A stretch of 64,000 nt of DNA from Epichloe hybrida (GCA_019022495.1 JAFEKR010000041.1:248001-312000), one strand, 5' to 3'; numbered from the stretch's first letter, positions 1 to 12,320 are shown. The notes: generated by a model from the sequence alone, not told the origin. Translations and numbers: made by a program.

Positions 1-1381
1 TCCGACATCCCGAGGAGAGCTTCCGGGTCGCTGGATATCCGTTGAGTGTCTTCTGCTGTGTCGACCATCGCCTGGGCTGCCCAATGGTGGCGACCGCGGC
101 GCCGCTTCGCGTGAGCAAGACCCAATCGATCCAGCATCTCTTGGGGCAACTGAACTTGGGTGACGAGTCTGGACAGCTCCAGGAGACGGTGGATACTCCT
201 CTCCCTGAGGGATGGGCTGTAACTCTCTCTTGGGTTGTTTCGGAACATCGTCCTCAACAAGACCTGGGATGTCGCGTGTAACAACAGGATGAGCGAAGAA
301 GTTCTCAAAACTAAGACGCTCGACGGGGCTTCGTTTCAACAGACTGCGGACAAGACTTTTAATCTCGGAGCTGATGGTGACTTCCCTGGGAAACTTGATG
401 ACGTCCTCGGCAGCCTCTATCTTGCGCAGGAGTTCAACATGGTTTCGTGCTCGGAAGGGCGGGCGGCCCGTCACCATCTCGTACAGAACAGTCCCTACCG
501 ACCACAAATCGGCCTTGGCATCATATCGCTCATAACGAAGAATCTCCGGCGCCATGTACAAAGGTGAGCCACAGAGCGTATCAGCCAGCGAGGTGGAAGG
601 CAAGACTCTTGCGAATCCAAAATCGGCGAGCTTGAGCATGGGCAATGACACCAGACCAGCGACGGGTATCAGAGAGTCTTGACTGGCTGACATTATGGGC
701 AGATTTTTGTGGTCCCTGAAGGCCTGGGATGGGAGAAGGAGAAGATTTTGGGGCTTCACGTCTCTGTGAACATAATTTTTGCTCCGTAAGAATTCCAAGG
801 CACTCGCCAGCTGCTTCAAAAAATGGCGTATGACCACTTCATGAAGACCGGAATTCGGCGCACTGGGATACTTGCGAGCCATGTCGTGGGTAGCGGGGTG
901 TGTCGATAGCTTGTCTCTTTTTTTAATGAAAAAGGACAAATCACCCAGCTCACAATATTCCATAATCAGATTGATGTGAGTGGATGATTCGAGACAGTCG
1001 TGCAGTGCAACAATGTGAGGATGTCGCAGTGTCTTCAAGATCTGGATCTCTCCGTAGAGGTTCTCTCTTAGCTTCTTGTTTAGCCGCTCGAGTTCGACAG
1101 ATTTAACGGCCACGGCTGCTTTTGACTCCTGCATTCACACAGACAAAGACATTAGCATCCGTAGCACTCAAGTCCACAACACAACGCGTTGACGTGTTCA
1201 TCGAATGGACATGCGGCATAATTCAGGGCCATGAAGAGCCATGGCAACGCACCTTGTGCCAGCCCATGTATACTTGGGCGAAGCTGCCTTTGCCAATTTC
1301 CTTATCGACGATAAATTGGCCGATAGCCCGTCCGTTGGATCGCCTCGAGCCGGAAGACGGCCCATCTTGACGGCTCGCCAT
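1..1381 (-). CDS. ATG1: Autophagy serine/threonine kinase ATG1 (N-terminal part; C-terminus off the left edge)
   Basis: ATG1 (ULK family) starts autophagy by phosphorylating the ATG13/ATG17 scaffold complex at the phagophore assembly site. The start codon is at 1381-1379. Exon 1 is 1381-1253, an intron runs 1252-1129 (GTGCGT...CAG, phase 0), and exon 2 runs from 1128 open to base 1. The visible 419 residues hold a complete kinase domain: glycine loop GKGSFAQV at about residues 30-37, VAVK lysine at 52, HRDVKPQN with catalytic Asp at 166, DFG at about 212-214, and a [10 protein letters not shown] activation segment. The insert after the HRD loop ([14 protein letters not shown]) is typical of fungal ATG1. 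After about residue 330 the sequence becomes Ser/Pro-rich, as in the ATG1 linker. The C-terminal ATG13-binding region lies outside the window. Family identity is secure. Confidence 0.95.
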
Positions 1382-3048
1382 GGCTTCCCGATGAGCTTGT
1401 CGATGACAGGAAGCTATAGCTGATGACGGGGTGAGCCCGTGGGCCTACAAGAGACGAGGATCGGATCGAGCGGTTGGAGTCGTCATGTAGACAGTTTGAC
1501 TTTCACTTGGGACAAGACGATTCAAGAATTGAGGTGAGAAAATTGATGAGGGGAACGGCCTAGGAGATGGGAGAAGGATTCGAATGACAGGAAGGCAGAG
1601 ACAGGACGTGCTGAAGGCAACAGGGTGAGCAAGCCGGCGTGATGGGGGGCGTGATGGGGTGTGATAGGGCGTGGCCGGGGGGGGATGTTGAAGATGCTCT
1701 TAAGTGGCGGCAGATTTCCGATAGGCCAAACAAAGACCAGGGCTGCTAGACAGGCAGGCTGTTAGTGCACGGCGAAAGAGGTGTGCTGATATCCGAGAAA
1801 GGATAATGGCGTCTGAGTAAAAAGACTAGATGCTCAATTCCCAGAGGAGAAATCCCAGAGGGTTTCCAGAGGGAAACCCAGAGGGCCAGAGGGAAAAACG
1901 AGAGATGAGGCGGCAATTTTGCTCTCGGTAAGACTGGGCAGCTTGGGTCTGGGTCTCGGGGTGACCAAGACGTCGACGCCGACGATTTCGTGAAGGCAAA
2001 GTCGAGCTTTGTGCAAGTGGTCTGTCTGGTCTGTCTGTCTGTCTGTATTGCCGAGCAGGGATCTCGTCTTCCTGGACGTCGTACTAAAGGCACATGTTGA
2101 TGAAGCGGCAGACGATGTTGAAGCAGCAATCGTTTGTCGAGAGACGGAGACACAAGATGACAAGATGAAATGCCGCCGGCGATGTCGCGGGTGAGAGCAA
2201 GATAAGAACGAGATAGTGGGCGCGTGAAGGGGACAACAGGCAGCGATCCACTTTTTGGGACCATGTACATATGTACATGTATGTGATAAAAGTGGCTGAC
2301 TGACTGACTGACTGACTGACTGACTGGCTGACTGGCTGACTGGGTGGGCGGACGAGAGCTTGTTTGTTGAATGAATGGCGAAAAGTACAAGCACGAGCAC
2401 GAGCACGAGCACGAGCAGAAAACTGGAGACTGGAGGCTGGAGATGGAACTGGAAGGATGGGGTGGATACGGGGGCTGGTGGTGCGAATCGGACGACTCGT
2501 ATCGGATACTTTTGACTTGTCAGGATGCAGGATACCCACACCATCTATCTATGTACAACGGATTATAGTAATAGTGGCAGGCAAAGCAGTTTGAATCATG
2601 ATCACAGGTATACAGGAAGGGGAAGAGAGAAGAAGAGAGCTGTGCGACTTGACGGGCGGAGGGACAAGAAGCCATTGCTGTGAGGGGACGAGCCCGGTCA
2701 ACGAGCCTTGGCCTGGGTGGTCAGGTCATTCTGCTCGGTACTTGGTTGGGTTGGGGGCATTTGGAGACAAGACAACGGGGCCAACCAGAATGCGCTCGTG
2801 ACAAGGTTGCGGCTCCATGGAATCAATCAATCACATTATTAATAGCCGCCCCATTCTTGTTGTCCACCAGTTGTCGTCGGCAGAGCGCAAGTCGGGCAGC
2901 AAAACGTGGCACGTCGAGGCCCTTCTCCAGAAATCTGGCGCCATCCCGCCCCGTGCTGACATCACCACATCACCAACTTGGCATCATCTCCCCCCCGCCA
3001 CAGCTTGCCCAGAAGACGTCTTGACGAGTCACGAGGCGTCCCAAAAAA
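1382..3048. other. Divergent intergenic region ATG1/CAB5 with microsatellites
   Basis: This 1.67-kb spacer separates the divergently transcribed ATG1 and dephospho-CoA kinase genes and presumably holds both promoters. I found no convincing gene. The frames here are short and low in complexity. It contains CTGT repeats near 2020-2047, a CTGA tetranucleotide array at about 2295-2341, and a GAGCAC hexamer array at about 2391-2417. There is also a TACATATGTACATGTATG-like palindromic stretch near 2264-2284. Confidence 0.7.
2295..2341. repeat. CTGA tetranucleotide microsatellite
   Basis: A run of CTGA units, with CTGG interruptions towards its right end, lies in the ATG1/CAB5 intergenic region. 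A separate hexamer run (GAGCAC, about four units) follows at 2391-2417. Both are simple slippage repeats. Confidence 0.85.
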
Positions 3049-3873
3049 ATGCTCCTGATAGGCCTGACCGGGTCCATCGCGACTGGAAAGTCCACCATAT
3101 CCTCTCTGCTCCAATGCCCGCCCTACCAGCTCCCCATTGTCGACGCCGACGTCATCGCACGTGAGGTCGTCGCGCCCGGCACAGCAGGCTACGCCGCCGT
3201 CGTGAAATACTTTGCGCCAACGACGCCAGATCTCCTCGTCGAGCCGTCAGACTCGATGCCCGAGGACGGACCCGACGGCAGGGGACGGCCCCTGAACAGA
3301 CCTGCGCTGGGGAGGCGCGTCTTCGGCGACAGCCCTGCGCTGCAAAGGGACAGGGCGGTGCTGAACAGCATCGTGCACCCTGCTGTGCGGAAGGAGTTGT
3401 TAAAGAGGGTCGTCGGGTGCTATCTACGCGGTCACTGGGCCGTCGTGCTGGACGTCCCGCTGCTGTTCGAGAGCAAGCTCGACCGGTTCTGCGGGACGAC
3501 CATGGTCGTGGCCGTGAGCGATCCCGAGATCCAGATGAGGCGGTTGATGGAGAGGGACGGGCACCTGAGCAGGGAGGATGCCGAGAACAGGGTCAAGAGC
3601 CAGACGGACGTGAGGATCAAGGCACAGAGGTGTGCTGAGCGAGGGGAGGGAAACGGCGTCGTCTTGTGGAACGATGGGTCTAGGGACGAGCTGGCGGCCA
3701 GTTTGGACGAGGCTATGCGGAAGCTGAGGAAGTCGAGTCCCGGTTGGTGGTCGTGGGTGTTGTTGGCGTGTCCGCCGTTGGCCGTCGTGGTTTCGGCGTG
3801 GAGAATTTGGCAGAATACGAGGATGAGCAGGCGATGGGAGAAGTCACGGATGGATGCGAAGGCCAAGTTGTGA
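3049..3873 (+). CDS. CAB5: Dephospho-CoA kinase (CoaE/Cab5 family)
   Basis: This single-exon gene encodes 274 aa. The enzyme phosphorylates the 3'-hydroxyl of dephospho-CoA, the last step of coenzyme A synthesis. The N-terminus carries a P-loop (GLTGSIATGKST, residues 5-16), then the DADVIAREVV segment and the LDVPLLFES motif (about residue 140), followed by the lid region RLMERDGHLSREDAENR. These are diagnostic of the CoaE family. A hydrophobic, tryptophan-rich segment near residues 231-256 looks like a C-terminal membrane anchor, which fungal and animal homologues often have and bacterial CoaE lacks. The start was chosen because the P-loop begins only five residues in and the ATG follows an A-rich context. 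The gene is divergent from ATG1 and convergent with the aminotransferase. Confidence 0.95.
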   Translation: MLLIGLTGSIATGKSTISSLLQCPPYQLPIVDADVIAREVVAPGTAGYAAVVKYFAPTTPDLLVEPSDSMPEDGPDGRGRPLNRPALGRRVFGDSPALQRDRAVLNSIVHPAVRKELLKRVVGCYLRGHWAVVLDVPLLFESKLDRFCGTTMVVAVSDPEIQMRRLMERDGHLSREDAENRVKSQTDVRIKAQRCAERGEGNGVVLWNDGSRDELAASLDEAMRKLRKSSPGWWSWVLLACPPLAVVVSAWRIWQNTRMSRRWEKSRMDAKAKL

Positions 3874-4895
3874 ATGGCTGTGAATGGCTGTGAATGGCTA
3901 GGGCTTGTGTTTTATTTTGCCATCTCAATCAAGTCAGGAGAGGTTGTGCTGGTCTAACCCGTCTATACGAATTATTTATAATCCCAAGGTACTTCCTGAT
4001 CCTAGCCTCTATTTCCTTCATTTCCAGGCTAATAACTACGTCCGTAACTAGCTCAACTCCCTGTCATGCAGATTTGTAAAACAATTCAGGTCGTTACTCC
4101 GTATTGTAGGACCCAGAAGGGGTCCGCCTCGGCCTGCCACACCCAACACCACGTGGGACAATCCAGCCTAAAGATGACCATCCCAAGGTCAGGTCTTCGT
4201 ATCCACATCGTACACCGTACGGAAAACAGTCTGGAAATACTCCGTACGTGGCCGCTTGTCAGGTCGGAGAGGGGAGTCGGGTGGCCGGCCACGGATCATT
4301 AAGAAGACTGCCCTGAATGTGTTTGCATGTCAATTACGTGCAACTTTTGTTTTCACTCCTTCTCCTTTGATGCAGCGTGCTGTAACTGACTGTTTGTTTC
4401 TGCTCATTCCCTGGATATGTCTGGAAGCAACCTCACTGTCCAATATCTTCCTCCAATACGCTACATCACGAGGTCACAATACCACGCCTCCCCCCCCAAA
4501 AAAAACAGATAGATGTTCAACGCCGTCGCGCCAGTCTAGAGACACCTCGATTACTTCGCCGACGCTTCTAATTCGGTAGTACATGTCGATGCTCCATCCA
4601 GGACTGGTCATTTCCCCGTTTTCCCATTGCGTCCTTCACGATGCCACATAGCCGTCGCCGGCAATCTATGAAGGCCACGACCCCTGTCCTGTTTTCAGGC
4701 CAGAGGGGGTATCTGTGGTATGACAAAAAAAAAAAAAGGACAAAAAAAAATCGACAAAGGGGGAAAAGAAAAAGCCATCATCATAATCATGTTATCCAGG
4801 TCCGCCTCTTTCTTTTGCTGACATGCTCATCAAATGCTATAATTTGCTCTCTTGCGCCACTGGGTACGCATTTTCTTGCTGAAAGTAGTCATCGT
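3874..4895. other. Convergent intergenic region, no gene seen
   Basis: About 1 kb lies between the 3' ends of the dephospho-CoA kinase and ornithine aminotransferase genes. It presumably holds both 3' UTRs. It contains homopolymer A runs near 4724-4750 and short CCGTACG-type motifs near 4218-4246. No frame resembles a protein I recognise. Confidence 0.6.
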
Positions 4896-6432
4896 TTAAT
4901 GACCTCCGGACTTCTCAACAGTGGGAAGCTCCTGGATGGCTGCCGTGATGATGTTCAGACCCTTCCGGAGCTCAGCCTCGGTAATGACCAGAGGAGGGGC
5001 AAATCGAATGATATCGCCGTGGGTAGGTTTGGCCTGCCACAAGACGCGCTGGTTAGATCCTTATCGTGACGCTGTACTAAGCACGTTGAAACTTGTTGGC
5101 ACTTGAACTTACTAAAAGACCCTTCTTCTTTAGGAGCATGCAGAGATCCCACGCAGTACGACCAGAGGCTGCGGACTCATCAATGACGATGGCATTGAGA
5201 AGACCTTTGCCACGAATAGTCTTGATGATGGGAGACTTGAGAGCCGCAAGACTGTCCCGGAACAGGTTGCCCAGACGTTCAGCGTTGGCAATCATGTTCT
5301 CCTCCTCAATGAGCTCCAGAGCTCGGATGGAAACGGCACAGCCCAGAGGGTTACCTCCGTAGGTTGATCCGTGAGTGCCGGGCTCTACAACCAACATGAC
5401 CTCCTTGCTGCCCATGACAGCACTGACGGGGTACATGCCACCGGAAATAGCTTTGCCCAAGGTAACCATGTCGGGCTTGATGCCGGACCATTCGGATGCG
5501 AGCATTCGTCCAGTTCGTCCAATGCCCGTCTGAATCTCGTCGCAAATGAGGAGCACATTGTGCTTCTTGCAGAGAGCATGGACCCTGGCGAGGTAGTCCT
5601 CGTCTGGTACGACCACACCAGCCTCTCCCTGGATGGGCTCGACAAGAAAGGCGGCAGTGTTCTTGCCATGGGCCTCGAGAACCTCGTCAAGGTCGGCGAC
5701 GTTGTTGAAGCGAATTGGCTTGCCCGTTGTAGGGCTGGTGGCGCCAATGTTGGGAATGTAAGGACCGTAGTTATCCTTGGACTCGGGGTCGGTGGATAGA
5801 GTGATGGCCGTCATCTACCAAGGCACGCAACGTATCAGCTTGCAGTTGTAGAGAGTGATGGGTTTTGGGGGTTGCGTCATGCGCAGCGACAACGAAAACC
5901 GTGAAGAGCACTACGAGGACAGGTGAGAGACTCTTACCGATCGACCGTGGAAGTTGTCGGTGACACAGAAGACGAGGGCCTTGTCCTTCTCAACGCCCTT
6001 GACCTTGTAAGCCCACTTTCGGGCAATCTTGACGGCGGTTTCGGTGGCTTCGACGCCGGTGTTCATGGGCAAAACCATGTCGTAGCCAAAGACGTGGCGA
6101 ATCTTCTCGGCCCACTTGGGGAAGACATCGTTGTAGAAAGCACGGGAGGACAGCGTCAAGCGGCTGGCCTGCTCCGTCAGGGCTCTGACAAGTTCGGGGT
6201 GGCAGTGGCCCTGATTGACAGCGCTGTAGGCAGAGAGGAAGTCAAGGTACTGACGGCCCTCGGGGTCCCAGACATTGACGCCCTTTGCCTTGGAAAAGAC
6301 GACGGGAAGAGGGTGGTAGTTGTGAGCGGCGTACTCGTTTTCGGCCTTGATGGCCGCGTCTGTGGAAGTGGCGTGGTACCGGGAGTTGGCACCGGCGACC
6401 TTGGGAGCGTCGGCCTCTGCGTGGGGAGCCAT
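4896..6432 (-). CDS. CAR2: Ornithine aminotransferase
   Basis: This PLP enzyme converts L-ornithine and 2-oxoglutarate to glutamate-5-semialdehyde and glutamate, in arginine catabolism and proline formation. There are three exons: 6432-5938, 5814-5113 and 5033-4896, with introns of 123 and 79 nt, both phase 0. They give 444 aa, the usual length for cytosolic fungal enzymes. Visible signatures are [12 protein letters not shown], the [11 protein letters not shown] phosphate-binding turn, the NFHGR motif running across intron 1, [15 protein letters not shown], and [10 protein letters not shown] with the Schiff-base lysine at about residue 286. Exon 3 continues with [15 protein letters not shown]. 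There is no obvious mitochondrial presequence. The gene is divergent from GPI10. Confidence 0.97.
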
Positions 6433-6863
6433 GTTGAGAGCAAAGGGGAATCCAGTTGAAGGCTTTGATTGTTTGAGGATGGGCCGTTGTTCTCTTTCCG
6501 ATCTTCACGGCAGAGATGTCAAAATGCTGCCAAAAAATATATATATGGTGATATGGTGGTTACTGAAGAGATGATGTCCAGAATGCGAAAGACGACGGGC
6601 GGGGGGGATCAAGTGGCCACGAGTCTTGCTTGGCTTGGTCTGAGCTGGGCCGCAGAGGGGTACCTGCTGTCCACACTCGTAACCGCCCATGCGCCAAGTA
6701 TTGTTCGGCGCTCTGTCTGCGACTTGTCTGCGACTTGTTTGCGACGGTGCCACGCGACCCACACCTGGGCGGGCACGGGACTTCGATCCTGGCACCAATG
6801 CCTGGCACCCCAAACCACGCACCTGCACTCACGGCGGTCACATGGCCATTTGAGTGAAGCATC
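6433..6863. promoter_or_regulatory. Shared divergent promoter region CAR2/GPI10
   Basis: 431 bp separate the two start codons, so both promoters must lie here or overlap the neighbouring gene. It holds an AATATATATATGG stretch near 6537-6548 and a repeated TGTCTGCGACTTGT motif near 6714-6740. I cannot assign a specific factor site. Confidence 0.5.
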
Positions 6864-8867
6864 ATGGCAAACCCCACATCTGATATTCTTCGCAACCAGC
6901 GCAATCGACCGACTTTTCTCCAGAATCTCATCATCATTCGCCTCGTCAACGCCTGGTGGATCAACACCTTCTTCCAGCCTGATGAGTATTTTCAGTCCCT
7001 CGAGCCCGCGTGGCAGCTTGCCTTTGGCTCCAACAGCGGCGCCTGGCTTACCTGGGTATGTACACCTCAGCACCCATTGTACACGATCCGTATCGAATTG
7101 GGGGAGAAAAAAAAGGAAACAAAGGAATTCTTTTTTTATAACAACAGCTAACAACGACCAACAGGAATGGCATCATCAACTGAGGTCCTCGCTTCACCCA
7201 GTCCTCTTCTCGGCAGGCTACCTCATCGCAGACTGGACGTCCAAGCTGCTGCCAACCGGCAACACACTGCGGGCTGCCATCGTCGTCGGGTCGCCCAAAG
7301 TACTGCAAGCTCTATGTGCTGGTCTCTGCGACTGGTTCACATGGCAGCTTGCCGTCAAGATCTTTGGGCCAAATAGCAACACGTCCTTCTTCGCCGTACG
7401 TCCACTGCACATCCCGACCATCTGTCAGTGCCAGATACTGACAAGCAAACCCCCTTCCTGCAGCTATTTCTTCAACTCTTCAACCCATGGCAGTGGTACT
7501 GCTCCACACGTACCTTTTCAAACTCCTTGGAAACAACTCTCACTGTCATGGCACTGTACTACTGGCCCTGGGCCATCTTCAGCACCACGACGCCGACCAA
7601 GGAGAATCCGAAGCCGGTCAATGTCTTGGGCAATATAGGCAGTCTTCGTCGCTCTCTCTGTCTGGCCGCCTTGGCAATCATTCTCCGACCCACCAACGTC
7701 CTCATCTGGGCCACCATAGCTGGCATGGCTTTGACCAGAGTCTCGTTGAAAGGCACCTCGCCCATGACATGGTCCACGGTGTTCGTTCTCGCTCGGGAAG
7801 CCATCCTGTGCGGCTCCCTTGTTCTCGGCATATCAGCTGTATCAGATTACTTCTTCTTTGGCTTCTGGACTTTCCCGCCCTACAACTGGCTTAATTTCAA
7901 CCTGTCCAAATCCCTCGCGGTGTTTTACGGCCGAAACCCATGGCATTACTACCTGTCTCAGGGGTTGCCTCTCCTCTGCACCACCAGCCTCCCATTTGCC
8001 CTATGGGGGCTCTACAGGCCCGGCACGGCCGCATCGTCCATCGACGAGACAAACATGCTACGAGTTCTCTCCTCGGCCGTATTCACAACCATCGCCGCCC
8101 TGTCCCTCATCTCCCACAAAGAAGTCCGCTTCATCTATCCCCTCCTTCCCATCCTCAGCATTCTCGCCGCCCCATCCGCGGCGTCCTTCTTCACCTCCCC
8201 TCCTGCGAAACCTCTCAAGGCCCCCAGCTCTCGCCATCGAATCCGCAACAAGCCATGGCTCCTCGCAGCGCTGACCATCAACTTCGTCCTGGCCGGCTAC
8301 CTTTCCTTCCTTCATCAGCCGGCTCCTCTGAACGTCGTCTCCTACCTGCGTAAAGAGTACGAGCGCATCCATCCCGCATCCGCCCTTCCAGCACACGCCG
8401 CTCATCAGGCACCAACGAAACAAGACGAGCTATTCGCCTTGTTCCTCATGCCATGCCATTCTACGCCCTGGCGATCCCATCTCCACCATCCCGGCCTAGA
8501 TGCCTACGCGCTGACCTGTGAGCCCCCGCTGCACACACAGCCCAACACCCCTGAGCGGGAGAATTACCGAGACGAAGCAGATCGGTTCTACGACAACCCC
8601 GTAGAGTTTCTGAAGACTGAGCTGTTTGCGCCGGAGCGTGGGATGCGCATCCCCCGATATATCGTCGGTTTTCAAGGCATCGAGCCCTGGCTACTTGAGT
8701 TCCTGGACAGCAAAGAGGGCAAGGCGCTTGGCATGAAATTGCGTCGTGTATGGGGGGGATTCAACGGCTTCTTCAACGAGGACTGGCGAAGATCAGGCCG
8801 AATGCTCGTTTGGAACACGGGTGTCTATGACGATGCGCCGCCGCCGGAGAAGAAGAAGACGGAATAG
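6864..8867 (+). CDS. GPI10: GPI mannosyltransferase III (PIG-B/Gpi10, GT22 family)
   Basis: This ER membrane enzyme adds the third mannose to the GPI anchor precursor from dolichol-phosphate mannose. The exons are 6864-7055, 7165-7395 and 7464-8867 (introns of 109 and 68 nt, phase 0), giving 608 aa. The first loop carries the GT22 signature [15 protein letters not shown] (residues about 36-50). Exons 2 and 3 join as [16 protein letters not shown], followed by the family segment [23 protein letters not shown]. Many hydrophobic segments follow, and [14 protein letters not shown] is the conserved late luminal motif. The C-terminus is hydrophilic and lysine-rich. The start places the signature at the usual distance from the N-terminus. 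Confidence 0.95.
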
Positions 8868-9608
8868 GGAACAAGAACAAGGGCGGCATCGAACATGGTA
8901 ACACGAGTGCACAGATGTTCAGTGTCGAGATTTCGTGACATGTAATTGTACATATGGTTGACTATATCCAGGGGTCACGGATTTACATATCATAGGTTAG
9001 AAAAGGCAGCTCACTCACTTTCCCACTATACCCCCCCCCCCCTTCCGTTTTCCCAGCATAAATAAGCGGCGGATACTACAGGAAATAAGAAACTGGGGCC
9101 CCTGGGGAGCGGAGGAATCCGACAAGTTGATAAATTAAGATTAAATAAAAACAAAATGACAATCAAACCAGCAGCAACCTCCATTCCGACTCTTTTTAGA
9201 ACCTCTCTCCCCTTCCTCTAGGGTCCTTGTATGAAGCATGCCCGTCATGACAAACCTTTTTCCGTCCACCACCTAGTTCGTTTCGTTTCAGAAATGCCGG
9301 GCTCGGGCTCGCATAGACTGGGCAAAAAAATAAAAAATAACACCAAGTCGGTGTTGCCACGAGTAGGTACCCGAGGCGAGGCAAGATACGTGATGCGAAC
9401 ACGCGCGATATCCAAGCACAAATACCGGATAACAAGCAAGGGGAGGCATAACAAAAAAAATAGAAAAATAAACACTGTTCAAAGAGCAACCATCGCTCCG
9501 TGAGCAGCTGGTTTGGGTATTGCGATAGGCAAAATTTCAATATCCAAAGAAAAGAAAAAAAAACGCCCAAGTCATCATCACACGATGTATCTCGTCTTGT
9601 ACTTGCAT
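8868..9608. other. Convergent intergenic region, no gene seen
   Basis: This spacer lies between the 3' ends of GPI10 and the RhoGAP gene and is probably their 3' UTRs. It contains poly-C near 9031-9042 and several short A-runs. The frames crossing it are low-complexity and have no recognisable product. Confidence 0.6.
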
Positions 9609-12320
9609 CTACTTGATAGTTCCGGGGTTCGATTCCGTAGCCACAATCTCTGGTGACGCGGGGGCTGGCTTCGATTCCGCATTTTGAGGCTGTGCTATTG
9701 ACTCGTTCGCCGCTCGCTGAATCTTCTCGGTAGGTAAAGTTTCCTTGGGCATTTCTGGAACAGTGTCGAGCTGGCTTTCGGTGGCAGATGGCTTCGTCTC
9801 CTCAACGATTTTAGCCCCTTCTTGCGGTGCACCATGAGCGTCATGTGAAGAGGCCACAGGGGCAGCAGCCGCCGAGTTCACAACCGACTCTGAGGCTTCA
9901 CCTGGCCCTTCCCTTGATGTCTCGTCGTCGTTTGCTTCTCTTTTCATGTCCAAGCTCTTTCCACGAGAGACTAGGGCAGCGCCTAGTGCCTGTCGGTCAG
10001 CATGTCGATCCGCAGGCGGTGACTTATTACGGCGCTGTTCTGCGTTTTCTTTGGCCTCCCGATACTTATTCTTGATCCAGCCAATGGGACCTTTGGGGTC
10101 GTCTTTGCCATTGTCTCTGTCGCCGTCGTGGCTGCTTGCGATATCGATGGGATGCGATTCTGACCCGCCGTCCTGTGTGAGGCTTTTACATGGTCTACTG
10201 CCCCCGCTGCCGATGGTCGTCGTGCTCGTCTCAGCACCAGCGTTTGACCAGATGTTGGTTGGAGGCACGGCTCCCGAAGATCCAGAGGAGCCACTGTTCT
10301 CATCTTTTCTGGTCCTGGACAGTCTCCAGCGCTTCTTCTTCTCCGTATCAGGATTTTCCGATTGAATGGCCGAGTGACCCTCCGTCATCTGATCCAAGTC
10401 AGAACCCTCATTGAAGGAAGAGTGGATCGACGCAGGCGGTGATCTTGTCCCTCGCGCACTGTTGTCAGGATGTAGGCTGTGAGAGATATTTGATGATGCG
10501 CGAGGAGTGGCTTCGGATGAAACCTCGTCCTGTTGATATAGAAGCGAAGGTTTTACCACCGGTGCATGCCGTGGAACTGTAGATTGCACCATCGGGTTTG
10601 TCGGCGCCGGGGGGACCATCTGCTCCGACATGTATTGAATAGACTCCATCGGGTTGGATGACTCGAAAGCTGGCGAGGCAGCATTCGAGTGCGGCAAAGA
10701 AGCGTTGGAGCTGTGGGCGCTAATGTTTACGCTGCCCGGTATCCTCTTCTTCTTCAACTTGTTCGGCTGTCTCTTCTCGCTACCTTCGGCGGATGACCGC
10801 TGAAACAAGCTTTGGAGGTGTCTCTCCTTGGCAGGGGCCGGAGCCGACTCGCGAGGAACATCCAGCAATCTCTCTTGACTTGGGCCTGCCGCTGGGGCTG
10901 TTCTACTGGCCAGCAGCACAGGTGAAACCGTCGCAGAGATGGGGGCTGTGGCTTGCGATTCTGGTATAGCCATGACTGGTCTTACTGGAGTCATGGGCTC
11001 CAAGCGGGCGGGGGAGTGGTGACCAGGACTATCGGCTTTCCTGAACTTGCCTCCTGCCAAGGCCGGCGACTTTTTGGAGGGCACAGTGTTTCTTCTGCCA
11101 AGCCCGCCGGTGGTAGGAGTGGCGTGAGATGGGCTGTGAGATCCAACGCTTCCTTCGCCTCTCGAGTGCTTGGAGGACACAGATCGGTTTCGGCGAATCT
11201 GGCCCTCTTTCCTGACACTGTTTGCGCCGGCACTAGCATTGGAGGCGGTCCTGGTGACACCTCTGACGTCTGGAGTTGTGGGCGTCCCTGATTCGACTTC
11301 CTTCTTTGTATTCTCATCGGCAGCGGTGCCTTGCATTCCAATCAGAAAATGGTCTTGGTTCTCTATCAAGAAAATCAGGACACATTGGTTCAGACGGTAC
11401 TCTTCAGGCGCCATGGCGTGATTAGGGTGTGAGAGCATGCCCGGCTGGAAGATTGCAGCCAAGTTTTGAGAGTTCATTCGATTCTCGTCCGATTTTGCAG
11501 CGAACACGGCGAGCAGGTCGAGAATGTAAAGGAGAAGCTGTCTATGCAGGGGCGGCAGCTCCGTAATTAGCTGTTGGTATTTCTTGATGGCAGCTAGTTC
11601 GTCAAAGTTGTCCACGAATTGGGGGCCTTCGGCATCCCCTGAGGGTTGCTTCGTAGCGCCTCGAAGAGGATCGCGGAATTTCTCATATAGGCTCAGAGGC
11701 ACCACCGGCTCAGGAAGATCATTAAGATAGCGGCGGAGGACGTTCGCGGCGTCGTGTACCGTATAGCCCTCCCAGACGAGGCCTTTGCCGTATCGATCAG
11801 GTGAGTTGAACACATGTTTCAATTCTTTGATGCGTTTCTCTGAGCCGCTGAGTCGAAAGATACCTTCAACGCCAGTCGCTGTGAGAAGTTAGTAGATGGA
11901 GACGCAAGTTGTCGCGCTCTTGGCAGGTTAGAGATTACCCTTCTCTTTAAGGAATACGCCGCATTTAGCGACTACAATGGGAACATAGCCATATATATAG
12001 CTTTGGCCGTTCTCGTCAATGAGGGAGATTGCGACATTGGCATACGTGATGCTCTGACGCAATGGGACTCCGAAAATGCCGGGGGCTCGACTCGTTTCTG
12101 CTACGCGTGTTGTCAGCACATAGTCTCGCATGGAAGAATAGTCAAGAGGTTCAATGTTCTTCTTACCTGGAGGCTGTTCGTGCTGCTTGGACGGTAGCTT
12201 GAATACTTTCCACCACGATTTCAGGTCCCGTTTGTTCGGCGGCGAAGCTGGGGTAGCTCCAGCTGGTGACGGACGATGCGACGAGCTCGCTTGATTGGCG
12301 GTGGGAATCGGAGAGGCCAT
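9609..12320 (-). CDS. Rho GTPase-activating protein, SAC7/BAG7-like
   Basis: RhoGAPs switch off Rho-family GTPases and tune cell-wall and actin signalling. There are three exons: 12320-12167, 12100-11939 and 11878-9609 (introns of 66 and 60 nt, both phase 1), giving 861 aa. The N-terminus has SWWKVFKLPS. The RhoGAP domain starts near residue 61 with FGVPLRQSITYANVAI and contains the arginine finger in GVEGIFRLSGSEKRIKEL (Arg about 114). It also has LRRYLNDLPEPVVPLSLYEKF and NLAAIFQPG. The C-terminal roughly 550 residues are Ser/Pro-rich and look disordered. The start is the ATG at 12320; an upstream in-frame TTG at 12374 was rejected. Resemblance to yeast Sac7/Bag7 rests on the FGVPL and YGYVPIVVAKCG segments. 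The exact orthologue is not settled. Confidence 0.9.

Noticed and set aside
1746..2544. Long minus-strand frames of 214 and 236 codons upstream of ATG1
   Set aside because: They run through the CTGA and GAGCAC microsatellites (SVSQ, LVLV repeats) and overlap each other in different frames. No domain was seen.
5923..6459. 178-codon plus-strand frame opposite ornithine aminotransferase exon 1
   Set aside because: It is the antisense shadow of a well-supported exon.
6469..7638. 389-codon plus-strand frame overlapping GPI10
   Set aside because: It is a different frame reading through GPI10 exon 1, intron 1 and exon 2. The spliced GPI10 model explains the coding signal.
9196..9570. 124-codon minus-strand hydrophobic frame between GPI10 and the RhoGAP gene
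   Set aside because: It lies in presumed 3' UTR with T-rich runs, and competing overlapping frames of equal quality exist.
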